Assembly: GCA_964639255.1 (NCBI GenBank)
Contig: CAZXDP010000015.1
Location: 1-46,241 of the forward strand
Source of the DNA: NZQO01 sp964639255
Lineage (GTDB): Bacteria > Bacteroidota > Bacteroidia > Flavobacteriales > Flavobacteriaceae
Length of the DNA stretch: 46,241 nt
Direction of reading: 5' to 3'
Position numbers and translations under genes: made by a program. The notes under the pieces were generated by a model. That model saw nothing but the letters and a program-made list of their open reading frames with translations, did not search any database and was not told where the DNA came from. Shown here in pieces: positions 31,361 to 38,327 of the stretch. Each line of letters begins with the position of its first letter. The stretch's first letter is position 1.

Positions 31361-31912
31361 TTATTTCATCTTGTTCTTCTTCATTCTCTCTTTCATCATT
31401 TTACGTTGTTCGTCGCTCATTTCGGCTTTGTACACATAATTGGTCACTCCGTCATTATCAGAATCATAACTCTCTATGATGAAGTCTCCATCACTATTGA
31501 AATATCCAAAGGAATTTTCACCGTCCTGTGAATAGATATAATATCCTTCCTGAGATGTTGGACGAATGGTCGCATATTCTGTTTTGCTTCCATCCATATT
31601 GGTCATAACGGTATATCCTTTCTTCTCTGGTGTCATCCAGTACATATTACCATCGTTGTAATATTTGATGTTCTTATCAACATTCCAAGGTTGCATAACA
31701 GTTTCAAAATTATGCTTTCCTTCAAAATCGGTAAGCGCTAATTTCTGGGTGCGGGTAGTGGTCACTTCCTGCGACGATACCGAAGTACCCTTACTGTCGG
31801 TCACCTTCTTTTTCGTGATGGTAGTGGTCTTGGTCTTATTCGTGTTTTGATCTACTTGCGCAAATGTCGTGGTAAAAGCGGCAAGTGCAAAAACTAACAA
31901 TATCTTCTTCAT
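31361..31912 (-). CDS. Small exported protein with KT-rich N-terminus
   Basis: This 183-residue protein has a signal peptide (KKILLVFALAAFTTTFAQ, cleavage after about 18). The mature N-terminus is Lys/Thr-rich (NTNKTKTTTITKKKVTDSKG). The centre has short beta repeats (MYWMTPEKKGYTVMTNMDGSKT, GYYIYSQDGENSFGYFNSDGDFIIESYDSDNDG) and the C-terminus is a basic Met-rich helix. Family unknown. The N-terminal Thr/Lys pattern recalls the protein at 32175-32654. It is upstream-insulated by a hairpin at 32130-32152 and terminated at 31303-31330, so it looks monocistronic. Confidence 0.75.
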   Translation of the reverse strand: MKKILLVFALAAFTTTFAQVDQNTNKTKTTTITKKKVTDSKGTSVSSQEVTTTRTQKLALTDFEGKHNFETVMQPWNVDKNIKYYNDGNMYWMTPEKKGYTVMTNMDGSKTEYATIRPTSQEGYYIYSQDGENSFGYFNSDGDFIIESYDSDNDGVTNYVYKAEMSDEQRKMMKERMKKNKMK

Positions 31913-32129
31913 AATTCTACGTTTTAAAATTTTAATTGTCTGATTAATAATTCATTACTAATATACGACGATAGGGTGTTAAAAAACGAAAATGCGCTTA
32001 TAAGACTTTGCTAAACTTTTTGCCCCATATGCCTAAAAATGTAAAATTGTCTTAATTTTTACCGATTTAACATAATTTACGCAGGATTCGGGGCCATTGT
32101 GCCGTAATCGAAAAACTATTCAGAATAGA

Positions 32130-32152
32130 AAAGCCCGTCGCTAACGGGCTTT
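32130..32152 (-). terminator. Terminator of the 32175-32654 gene
   Basis: AAAGCCCGT (32130-32138) / ACGGGCTTT (32144-32152), a perfect 9-bp stem with a 5-nt loop. Read leftward it ends CTTTTCTATTC. It lies 23 bp past the stop. Confidence 0.85.
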
Positions 32153-32174
32153 AAAACTTTTATTTCATTTAATA

Positions 32175-32654
32175 CTATTGGTCGTTGTCCTTCTTCAGTT
32201 TCACCATACCTTTAGGTCGCTTCTCAAGCCGTTCCCTACGGGCCTTCATTTCCTGCTCCATTTCTTTCTTTTTGGCGGCCAAAAGTGCGCGCTCCTTGGC
32301 TGCTTCTGCCCGTTGTGCGGCTATGGATGCTTCGAGCTGTTCGTTCTTGCTCTGTATATTCTTTTGGATTTTGATCGTATTTTCGGCATCGACCGTGGTT
32401 TCATCTGCTACCACACGTACCTCGTCGGCGGCAACGCGTTGTACTTTCTTTTCTTGGTCCTCTTTTTCATTTCCTTCCACCATCACCAATTCTTTGTCTT
32501 TCTTTACTTCCTGTACTACCTTGGTGTCTACCTTAGTGTCCTTGACCACCACTTTCTTGGTAACCGTTTGTTTTTGGACATCTTCCTTAACCTGCGCAAG
32601 CATTGGAATCTGAAAAAGAACCAAGGCAGCCATGCTTATCATTATTGTTTTCAT
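32175..32654 (-). CDS. Small exported charged helical protein
   Basis: This 159-residue protein has a signal peptide (MISMAALVLFQIPMLAQ). The mature protein is nearly all charged residues: a Lys/Val-rich segment (about 20-60, VTKKVVVKDTKVDTKVVQEVKK) and a long Ala/Glu/Lys/Arg coiled coil (about 90-150, IAAQRAEAAKERALLAAKKKEMEQEM). It would be a periplasmic extended helix. No family recognised. It is divergent from ychF with a 165-bp gap. Confidence 0.75.
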   Translation of the reverse strand: MKTIMISMAALVLFQIPMLAQVKEDVQKQTVTKKVVVKDTKVDTKVVQEVKKDKELVMVEGNEKEDQEKKVQRVAADEVRVVADETTVDAENTIKIQKNIQSKNEQLEASIAAQRAEAAKERALLAAKKKEMEQEMKARRERLEKRPKGMVKLKKDNDQ

Positions 32655-32791
32655 AAGGCGTGTTATTTAGATTTAACACAGTAAACCTACGGTGCTTTTG
32701 GTTAAGTTCTTGCCAAAACCGAGTGAAAACATTCCCAAAGTTTCAGTGAAAACTACCGCCAAATCTTATTCCAAATATCTTTTTGATACAG

Positions 32792-32799
32792 TATATTTG
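32792..32799 (+). promoter_or_regulatory. ychF promoter -7 element
   Basis: TATATTTG is a perfect TAnnTTTG 20 bp before the ATG; an A-rich, weakly purine leader (AAAAGAAG) precedes the start. No clear TTTG -33 is seen at the usual spacing. Confidence 0.5.
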
Positions 32800-32819
32800 C
32801 AGCCTTAATTAAAAGAAGT

Positions 32820-33914
32820 ATGAAAGCAGGAATTGTAGGATTGCCCAATGTGGGAAAATCTACCCTTTTTAACTGTCTATCAAATGCAAAGGCACAGAGT
32901 GCCAATTTCCCATTCTGTACCATTGAGCCCAATATTGGGGTAGTAAACGTACCCGATCACCGCTTGGTAAAACTGGAAGCGTTGGTGAAACCGCAGCGGG
33001 TGCTTCCCGCAACGGTGGAAATTGTAGATATCGCCGGATTGGTGAAAGGGGCCAGCAAAGGTGAGGGCTTGGGCAATCAGTTTTTGGGAAATATACGCGA
33101 AACCGATGCGATACTCCACGTGCTGCGCTGTTTCGACAATGACAATGTAGTACACGTCGACGGAAGTGTGGATCCCATTCGGGATAAGGAAACGATCGAT
33201 ATAGAACTTCAACTCAAAGATCTGGAGACCACCGAAAAACGACTCGAGAAGGTAAAAAGAGCAGCGCGAACAGGTAATAAGGAGGCCCAAAAGGAAGAAA
33301 CGGCGCTACTAAAGGTGAAACAAGGCTTGGAAGCGGGCGTATCGGTGCGCGCCATTGAGCTTACTGATGCCGAACGAGAAGAATTTATACAGCCCATGCA
33401 GTATATTACAGATAAGCCCGTGCTATATGTATGCAATGTCGACGAAGCTTCTGCTGCCACAGGGAACGAATATGTAGAAAGGGTTAAGGAGGCCGTGGCT
33501 AGCGAACAGGCCGAAGTGCTTGTGCTGGCCGTGGGTACAGAAGCAGACATTACTGAGTTGGAAACCTTCGAAGAGCGTCAAATGTTCTTGGAAGACCTTG
33601 GCCTTGAGGAGCCCGGATCGGCAAAATTAATTCGTGGAGCTTATAAACTTTTGAACCTACAAACATATTTTACCGCTGGTGAGAAAGAAGTACGTGCTTG
33701 GACTATCCCGGTTGGGGCGACAGCACCCGAGGCCGCGGGAGTTATCCATACCGATTTTGAAAAAGGCTTTATTCGTGCTGAAGTTATTAAATACGAAGAT
33801 TATGTAACCTACGGAAGCGAGGCGAGAGTTCGCGAGGCAGGAAAACTTTCGGTAGAAGGGAAGGAATATGTAGTTAAAGATGGCGATGTGATGCATTTTC
33901 GATTTAATGTGTAA
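32820..33914 (+). CDS. ychF: Redox-regulated ATPase YchF (Obg family)
   Basis: YchF is a universally conserved P-loop protein of the OBG family that prefers ATP, binds ribosomes and modulates translation and oxidative response. Its 364 residues are full length: G1 GLPNVGKST (7-15), G2/G3 with DIAGLVKGASKGEGLGNQFL, an NxxE-type G4 (YVCNVDEAS) instead of NKxD, a central coiled coil (about 130-165) and the C-terminal TGS-like domain (LQTYFTAGEKEVRAWTIPVGATAPEAAGVIHTDFEKGFIRAEVI). It stands alone and ends at a strong terminator. Confidence 0.97.
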   Translation: MKAGIVGLPNVGKSTLFNCLSNAKAQSANFPFCTIEPNIGVVNVPDHRLVKLEALVKPQRVLPATVEIVDIAGLVKGASKGEGLGNQFLGNIRETDAILHVLRCFDNDNVVHVDGSVDPIRDKETIDIELQLKDLETTEKRLEKVKRAARTGNKEAQKEETALLKVKQGLEAGVSVRAIELTDAEREEFIQPMQYITDKPVLYVCNVDEASAATGNEYVERVKEAVASEQAEVLVLAVGTEADITELETFEERQMFLEDLGLEEPGSAKLIRGAYKLLNLQTYFTAGEKEVRAWTIPVGATAPEAAGVIHTDFEKGFIRAEVIKYEDYVTYGSEARVREAGKLSVEGKEYVVKDGDVMHFRFNV

Positions 33915-33940
33915 CGTGTAACATTTTATCATATAGAAGG

Positions 33941-33970
33941 AAAAGCTCGACTGAAATCAGTCGAGCTTTT
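33941..33970. terminator. Bidirectional terminator between ychF and the PAP2-like gene
   Basis: AAAAGCTCGACTG (33941-33953) / CAGTCGAGCTTTT (33958-33970), 13 perfect pairs with a 4-nt loop, flanked by A and T tracts. It lies between convergent genes. Confidence 0.9.
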
Positions 33971-33991
33971 TTTTTACCGTAAGCAAGCTTT

Positions 33992-34813
33992 CTAAAAAGT
34001 ATACCGAAGGGTGAAGCCGTTATATTCATCGCCCAAAAAGCTTCGGCCCGCGCTTGGATAAATATCCAGTTTGCTATCGCTTCGTTTATGGAGCTCTGGC
34101 ACCAAAATACCTGTAGCGGCGCCAAGTGCATAGCCCAGCGTAACATCAGTAAGGAAATGCTGTCCGGCTTCGATCCTCCAATAAGAGACGGCCGCGGGAA
34201 TGGCTGCTGCCGATGCCCAGATCCAAAATTTCCCATTAGCGTCTGGATTAAAATCGGTATAGATTTTCGCAGCTAAAAATGTACCGGTGGCAGAAGCGGC
34301 GACGTGGCCCGCGTAAAACGACCGCTGGCCGTTGTTGCTCATGCGTCTGTCCATACCAGTTTCACCACTATCGTCATAAACATATGGTCTAGAGCGATCT
34401 ACCAGACCGGCCGTCATACTATACATGGTTGCAGTAGTAGAAAAAGCCTCAAGATAGAGCACGATTATTTGTCCAGTGTGATCATTGATATCGCCATCGA
34501 GCAATGTTAAAAATGGAATGGCAAAAGAAGCTGCAAAGGGTATATCGCTTAACTTGCTGGCATTTTCTGAATTATTCCCTGCAGCCCACCTGTCTATAGC
34601 AGGTATATCATCTTCATCAAGGTTGTTGAACTCCTCCAAGGTCATATCATCCTTATTTTGAATCAACAGTAGGCCACCGGCGCTACCGGCTAGACCCACG
34701 CCGGTCCATATACCGTCGCGTAACCAGTCGAGTTCGTAGGGTGAGGTGCTTTTTTGCGCTAAAGCGTGTGAGCCAATAAATACAATTGCTAAGAGTAATG
34801 TGATTTTTTTCAT
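33992..34813 (-). CDS. PAP2-fold phosphatase-like exported protein
   Basis: This 273-residue protein has a signal peptide (KKITLLLAIVFIGSHALAQ). The PAP2 three-motif core is partly changed: motif 1 is MTAGLVDRSRPY without the usual Lys, motif 2 is SFYAGHVA in place of PSGH (His kept), and motif 3 is RIEAGQHFLTD, which keeps R-x5-H-x3-D. Usual PAP2 enzymes hydrolyse lipid phosphates or undecaprenyl pyrophosphate in the periplasm. The conserved third motif and His of motif 2 suggest the fold; activity is uncertain. The C-terminus ends in FTLRYTF, an outer-membrane-like Phe ending. Confidence 0.78.
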   Translation of the reverse strand: MKKITLLLAIVFIGSHALAQKSTSPYELDWLRDGIWTGVGLAGSAGGLLLIQNKDDMTLEEFNNLDEDDIPAIDRWAAGNNSENASKLSDIPFAASFAIPFLTLLDGDINDHTGQIIVLYLEAFSTTATMYSMTAGLVDRSRPYVYDDSGETGMDRRMSNNGQRSFYAGHVAASATGTFLAAKIYTDFNPDANGKFWIWASAAAIPAAVSYWRIEAGQHFLTDVTLGYALGAATGILVPELHKRSDSKLDIYPSAGRSFLGDEYNGFTLRYTF

Positions 34814-34897
34814 AGGTTGAATATAGCTACTTCAGAAAATGAAATGGTTGTTTTTAACAAGGCTTTAATTGAATTTTGGGCAAAAATTCACAAAAGG

Positions 34898-35188
34898 CTA
34901 TTCGTAGAGTTTTAGCCTTTTCAACAACAGGTCACGCTCTTCCTCAAGTGTAGAAAGTCGTTTTAGCATGTGGTTAATGGCATCGAGTCCCTCAATGTTA
35001 ATATCAAGCTCACGGTGCAGGCGAAACATTCGCTCTACCTGTGCAATATCGCTTTCCAAAATGTATCTTTCGGTACGAACCGTCTTGCATTCAATGAGAC
35101 CCATTTGTTCAAGGGAATCGATAAATTGGTTGTCGATCTCGGTCTGTTCACAATAGGTAGTCACTAATATATATCCTTGATATGTCAT
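34898..35188 (-). CDS. cbpM: CbpM-like chaperone modulator
   Basis: CbpM binds the J domain of CbpA and blocks its chaperone and DNA-binding activity. This 96-residue protein has the short MerR-like fold: an N-terminal beta/helix (YILVTTYCEQTEIDNQFIDSLEQMGLIE), then DIAQVERMFRLHRELDINIEGLDAINHMLKRL with a C-terminal coiled coil (LEEERDLLLKRLKLYE). It follows cbpA after one base, the normal gene order. Confidence 0.88.
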   Translation of the reverse strand: MTYQGYILVTTYCEQTEIDNQFIDSLEQMGLIECKTVRTERYILESDIAQVERMFRLHRELDINIEGLDAINHMLKRLSTLEEERDLLLKRLKLYE

Positions 35189-35189
35189 G

Positions 35190-36101
35190 CTATCTCAATT
35201 TTGAAATTTGGGTGAACAATTCTTTTTCTTGATCTGAAAGATTTGTTGGCATAATTACTTGATAGGTTAGGTAGAGATCGCCAAATTCTTCTTTCTTTCG
35301 GTATTTAGGCATTCCTTTGCCCTTTAACTTTACCTTGGTGCCGTTTTGGGTTTCTGGCTTCACCGTGAGTTTTACCTTGCCGCTTAGTGTATCGACAGTA
35401 ATTTTCCCGCCTAAAAGTGCGATATATAGATCTATTTCTACAGTATTATAGAGATCGGCACCTATGCGCTTAAACTGAGTGTTATTTAAAATTTCAAAGG
35501 TAATATAGAGATCTCCCTTGGGGCCACCGCCCACGCCTTCGCCGCCATAGCCGGAAATTTTAATGGTTTGTCCATCCTCTACCCCTGCGGGAATGGTGAT
35601 GCGAATTTTTTTCTCGCCCAAGTCGATTGTTTGTTTCTGTTCGGTCAAGATATCGGTGAGCTGCACCCGCAAGGTAGCATTGTAGTCCTGTCCTTTAAAC
35701 TGGGCGTGCGACCGCTTTCCAGAGAATGAGCCACCCCCGCCAAACATACTTTCAAAAAAATCTGAGAATTGACGCTCATCGAAACTGCCACCATGAGTAG
35801 AGTAGGTTCGCTGGTGGCCACCACCAAAACCACCGCGACCTTGCTGCTGTCGCTGTGCTTCCTCGAAAGCATCGGCGTGTTCCCAATCTTTTCCGTAGGT
35901 ATCGTATTTCTTACGTTTCTCTGGGTCGCTAAGGACTGCATGGGCCTCATTGATGCGTTGGAATTTCCGTTGCGCATCCGCATCATTGGGATTTAAGTCG
36001 GGATGGTATTTTCTGGCCAATTTTCTGTACGCTTTCTTAATATCACTATCGGAAGCGCTTTTGGTTAGCTCAAGTTCCTTGTAGTAATCGATGTATTCCA
36101 T
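35190..36101 (-). CDS. cbpA: DnaJ-family co-chaperone CbpA
   Basis: A 303-residue Hsp40 that delivers clients to DnaK and, as CbpA, also binds DNA in other bacteria. J domain at 1-65 with His33-Pro34-Asp35, a Gly/Phe-rich linker (about 80-130, GRGGFGGGHQRTYSTHGGSFDERQF), and two C-terminal beta-sandwich domains (RVQLTDILTEQKQTIDLGEKKIRITIPAGVEDGQTIKISGYGGEG). It lacks the four CxxCxGxG zinc repeats, so it is the CbpA rather than the DnaJ type. No HrcA/CIRCE-like repeat is visible in the 259-bp upstream gap, which it shares with divergent parE. Confidence 0.93.
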   Translation of the reverse strand: MEYIDYYKELELTKSASDSDIKKAYRKLARKYHPDLNPNDADAQRKFQRINEAHAVLSDPEKRKKYDTYGKDWEHADAFEEAQRQQQGRGGFGGGHQRTYSTHGGSFDERQFSDFFESMFGGGGSFSGKRSHAQFKGQDYNATLRVQLTDILTEQKQTIDLGEKKIRITIPAGVEDGQTIKISGYGGEGVGGGPKGDLYITFEILNNTQFKRIGADLYNTVEIDLYIALLGGKITVDTLSGKVKLTVKPETQNGTKVKLKGKGMPKYRKKEEFGDLYLTYQVIMPTNLSDQEKELFTQISKLR

Positions 36102-36360
36102 AGGGGGTAAATCTATCGTTGGTTGAAGTTATGAAATACTTGCTGAAAGGTCAAGCGCAACATGGTTTCTTCACAAAATTTTAGTACTCACAAATGCCTC
36201 AACTTTTTCCGATTATAGCGTTCAAACAGTCTTTTTAATATGTATTCCGCAGTGCGTTTTTACTAACAATACCGAAGGAGTTATTGTTAATTACTTTTCT
36301 TGGCCAAGGTTTCAATTTCGTGCGCGAACCCTTATATTTAGGGCGTATTCAGAAAATTTT

Positions 36361-38211
36361 ATGGCAGAAACACAATATACCGAAGAAAATATTCGGTCGT
36401 TGGATTGGAAGGAGCATATTCGAATGCGTCCGGGGATGTACATCGGCAAATTGGGCGATGGCTCCTCGCCAGACGATGGAATCTATATCCTACTGAAGGA
36501 GGTGCTCGACAACTGTATCGACGAGTTTGTGATGGGAGCTGGTAAAACCATTGAAGTTCGCATTAAGGACAAGGAGGTGCGGGTTCGCGATTATGGACGC
36601 GGCATTCCGTTGGGGAAAGTTGTCGATGTCGTTTCAAAAATGAATACGGGTGGAAAATATGATACGCGAGCCTTCAAGAAATCGGTTGGGCTTAATGGAG
36701 TAGGGACCAAGGCCGTAAATGCCCTCTCGGCCTCCTTTCGTGTAGAATCGGTACGGGAAGGGCAATTGAAGCGCGCCGAATTTCAGTTGGGCGAACTAAC
36801 CGAAGACGCCCCATTGGAAGATACCACCAAGCGCAAAGGCACGCGGGTTGAGTTTATTCCAGACGAGTCTATCTTCAAAAACTTCAAATTCCGGAACGAG
36901 TATGTAGAAAAGATGCTCCGCAACTATGTATATCTTAATCCCGGACTTACCATCGATTTTAATGGGGAGAAATTTCATTCGGAAAATGGTCTAAAGGACC
37001 TTCTGGAAGAAAACATGAGCGAGGACGATATGCTCTACCCCATTATACACCTTAAGGGCGATGATATTGAGGTGGCTATGACACACAGCCGCACCCAGTA
37101 CAACGAAGAATATCACAGTTTTGTGAACGGGCAGAACACCACCCAGGGCGGAACGCACTTAGCGGCATTTCGCGAGGCCGTTGTTAGGACAATTCGTGAG
37201 TTCTACAATAAAAACTACGAGGCAAGCGATGTACGGAAGTCGATCGTTTCTGCCATTAGCATAAAGGTCATGGAGCCTGTTTTTGAAAGTCAGACCAAAA
37301 CCAAGCTGGGCTCTACCGATATGGGTGGCGACCTTCCCACGGTACGAACCTACATCAATGATTTCGTGAAAACCCATCTGGACAACTATTTGCACAAAAA
37401 TGCGAAGGTGGCAGAGCTTATCCAGAAGAAGATAGTGCAGGCCGAACGAGAACGAAAAGAACTCAAGGGTATTCGGAAATTGGCTCGAGACCGCGCCAAA
37501 AAAGCCAGTTTGCACAATAAAAAGCTGCGCGATTGCCGCATTCATTTGGGCGATATGAAGCAGGAAAGACGATTGGAAACCACCCTCTTCATCACCGAGG
37601 GTGATTCGGCCAGCGGCAGTATTACCAAAAGCCGCGATGTGAATACCCAGGCCGTTTTCAGCTTAAAGGGAAAGCCCTTGAACTGTTATGGGTTGTCCAA
37701 GAAAATTGTTTACGAAAACGAAGAGTTCAACTTGCTACAAGCAGCCTTGAACATTGAAGACTCAATGGAAGACCTTCGGTACAATAATGTCGTTATCGCT
37801 ACCGATGCCGACGTGGACGGCATGCACATTAGGTTGCTCCTCATCACGTTTTTTCTCCAGTTTTTTCCGGAAGTGATCAAAGAAGGGCATCTGTACATCT
37901 TGCAAACCCCGTTGTTCCGTGTTCGCAACAAGAAAGAAACGATCTATTGTTATTCTGAAGAAGAGCGCATCCTGGCCATCGAAAAACTGAAGCCAAAACC
38001 CGAAATAACACGTTTTAAAGGGTTGGGAGAAATTTCGCCAGATGAATTCAAGCATTTTATTGGGGAGGACATGCGTCTGGATCCCGTTATGTTAGACAAA
38101 GCGATGAGCATTGAGGAACTTTTGAAATTCTATATGGGAAAAAATACACCAGACCGACAGGAGTTTATTATCGACAACCTCAAAGTGGAATTGGACAAAG
38201 TAGAGATTTAG
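36361..38211 (+). CDS. parE: DNA topoisomerase IV subunit B
   Basis: ParE is the ATPase half of topoisomerase IV, which unlinks sister chromosomes. Its 616 residues have GHKL ATPase motifs RPGMYIGKLGDGSS and EVLDNCIDEF, GLNGVGTKAVNALS, the QTKTKLGS loop, and a Toprim domain with Glu413 (ITEGDSASGS) and DADVD (Asp482, Asp484). The RPGMYIGKLGDG sequence and absence of an extra domain fit ParE rather than GyrB. The leader contains TATATTTA (36333-36340), a 7/8 -7 element. parC follows with 116 bp between. Confidence 0.95.
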   Translation: MAETQYTEENIRSLDWKEHIRMRPGMYIGKLGDGSSPDDGIYILLKEVLDNCIDEFVMGAGKTIEVRIKDKEVRVRDYGRGIPLGKVVDVVSKMNTGGKYDTRAFKKSVGLNGVGTKAVNALSASFRVESVREGQLKRAEFQLGELTEDAPLEDTTKRKGTRVEFIPDESIFKNFKFRNEYVEKMLRNYVYLNPGLTIDFNGEKFHSENGLKDLLEENMSEDDMLYPIIHLKGDDIEVAMTHSRTQYNEEYHSFVNGQNTTQGGTHLAAFREAVVRTIREFYNKNYEASDVRKSIVSAISIKVMEPVFESQTKTKLGSTDMGGDLPTVRTYINDFVKTHLDNYLHKNAKVAELIQKKIVQAERERKELKGIRKLARDRAKKASLHNKKLRDCRIHLGDMKQERRLETTLFITEGDSASGSITKSRDVNTQAVFSLKGKPLNCYGLSKKIVYENEEFNLLQAALNIEDSMEDLRYNNVVIATDADVDGMHIRLLLITFFLQFFPEVIKEGHLYILQTPLFRVRNKKETIYCYSEEERILAIEKLKPKPEITRFKGLGEISPDEFKHFIGEDMRLDPVMLDKAMSIEELLKFYMGKNTPDRQEFIIDNLKVELDKVEI

Positions 38212-38327
38212 GGAATACAGGATTTCTTTTTCCGGAATAATAGAATTCCGTAGATACGATATTTACTGAAAGGCTGGTACAAACTAGAGCCAACCAACAG
38301 TGCCAAAAAAAAGATTAGAACAACTTC

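Noticed and set aside
32178..32684. 168-codon and 142-codon open frames on the plus strand opposite the charged coiled-coil protein
   Set aside because: They are the complement of a Lys/Glu-rich gene with signal peptide and terminator; the Phe/Leu and Ser-rich products are artefacts of that composition.
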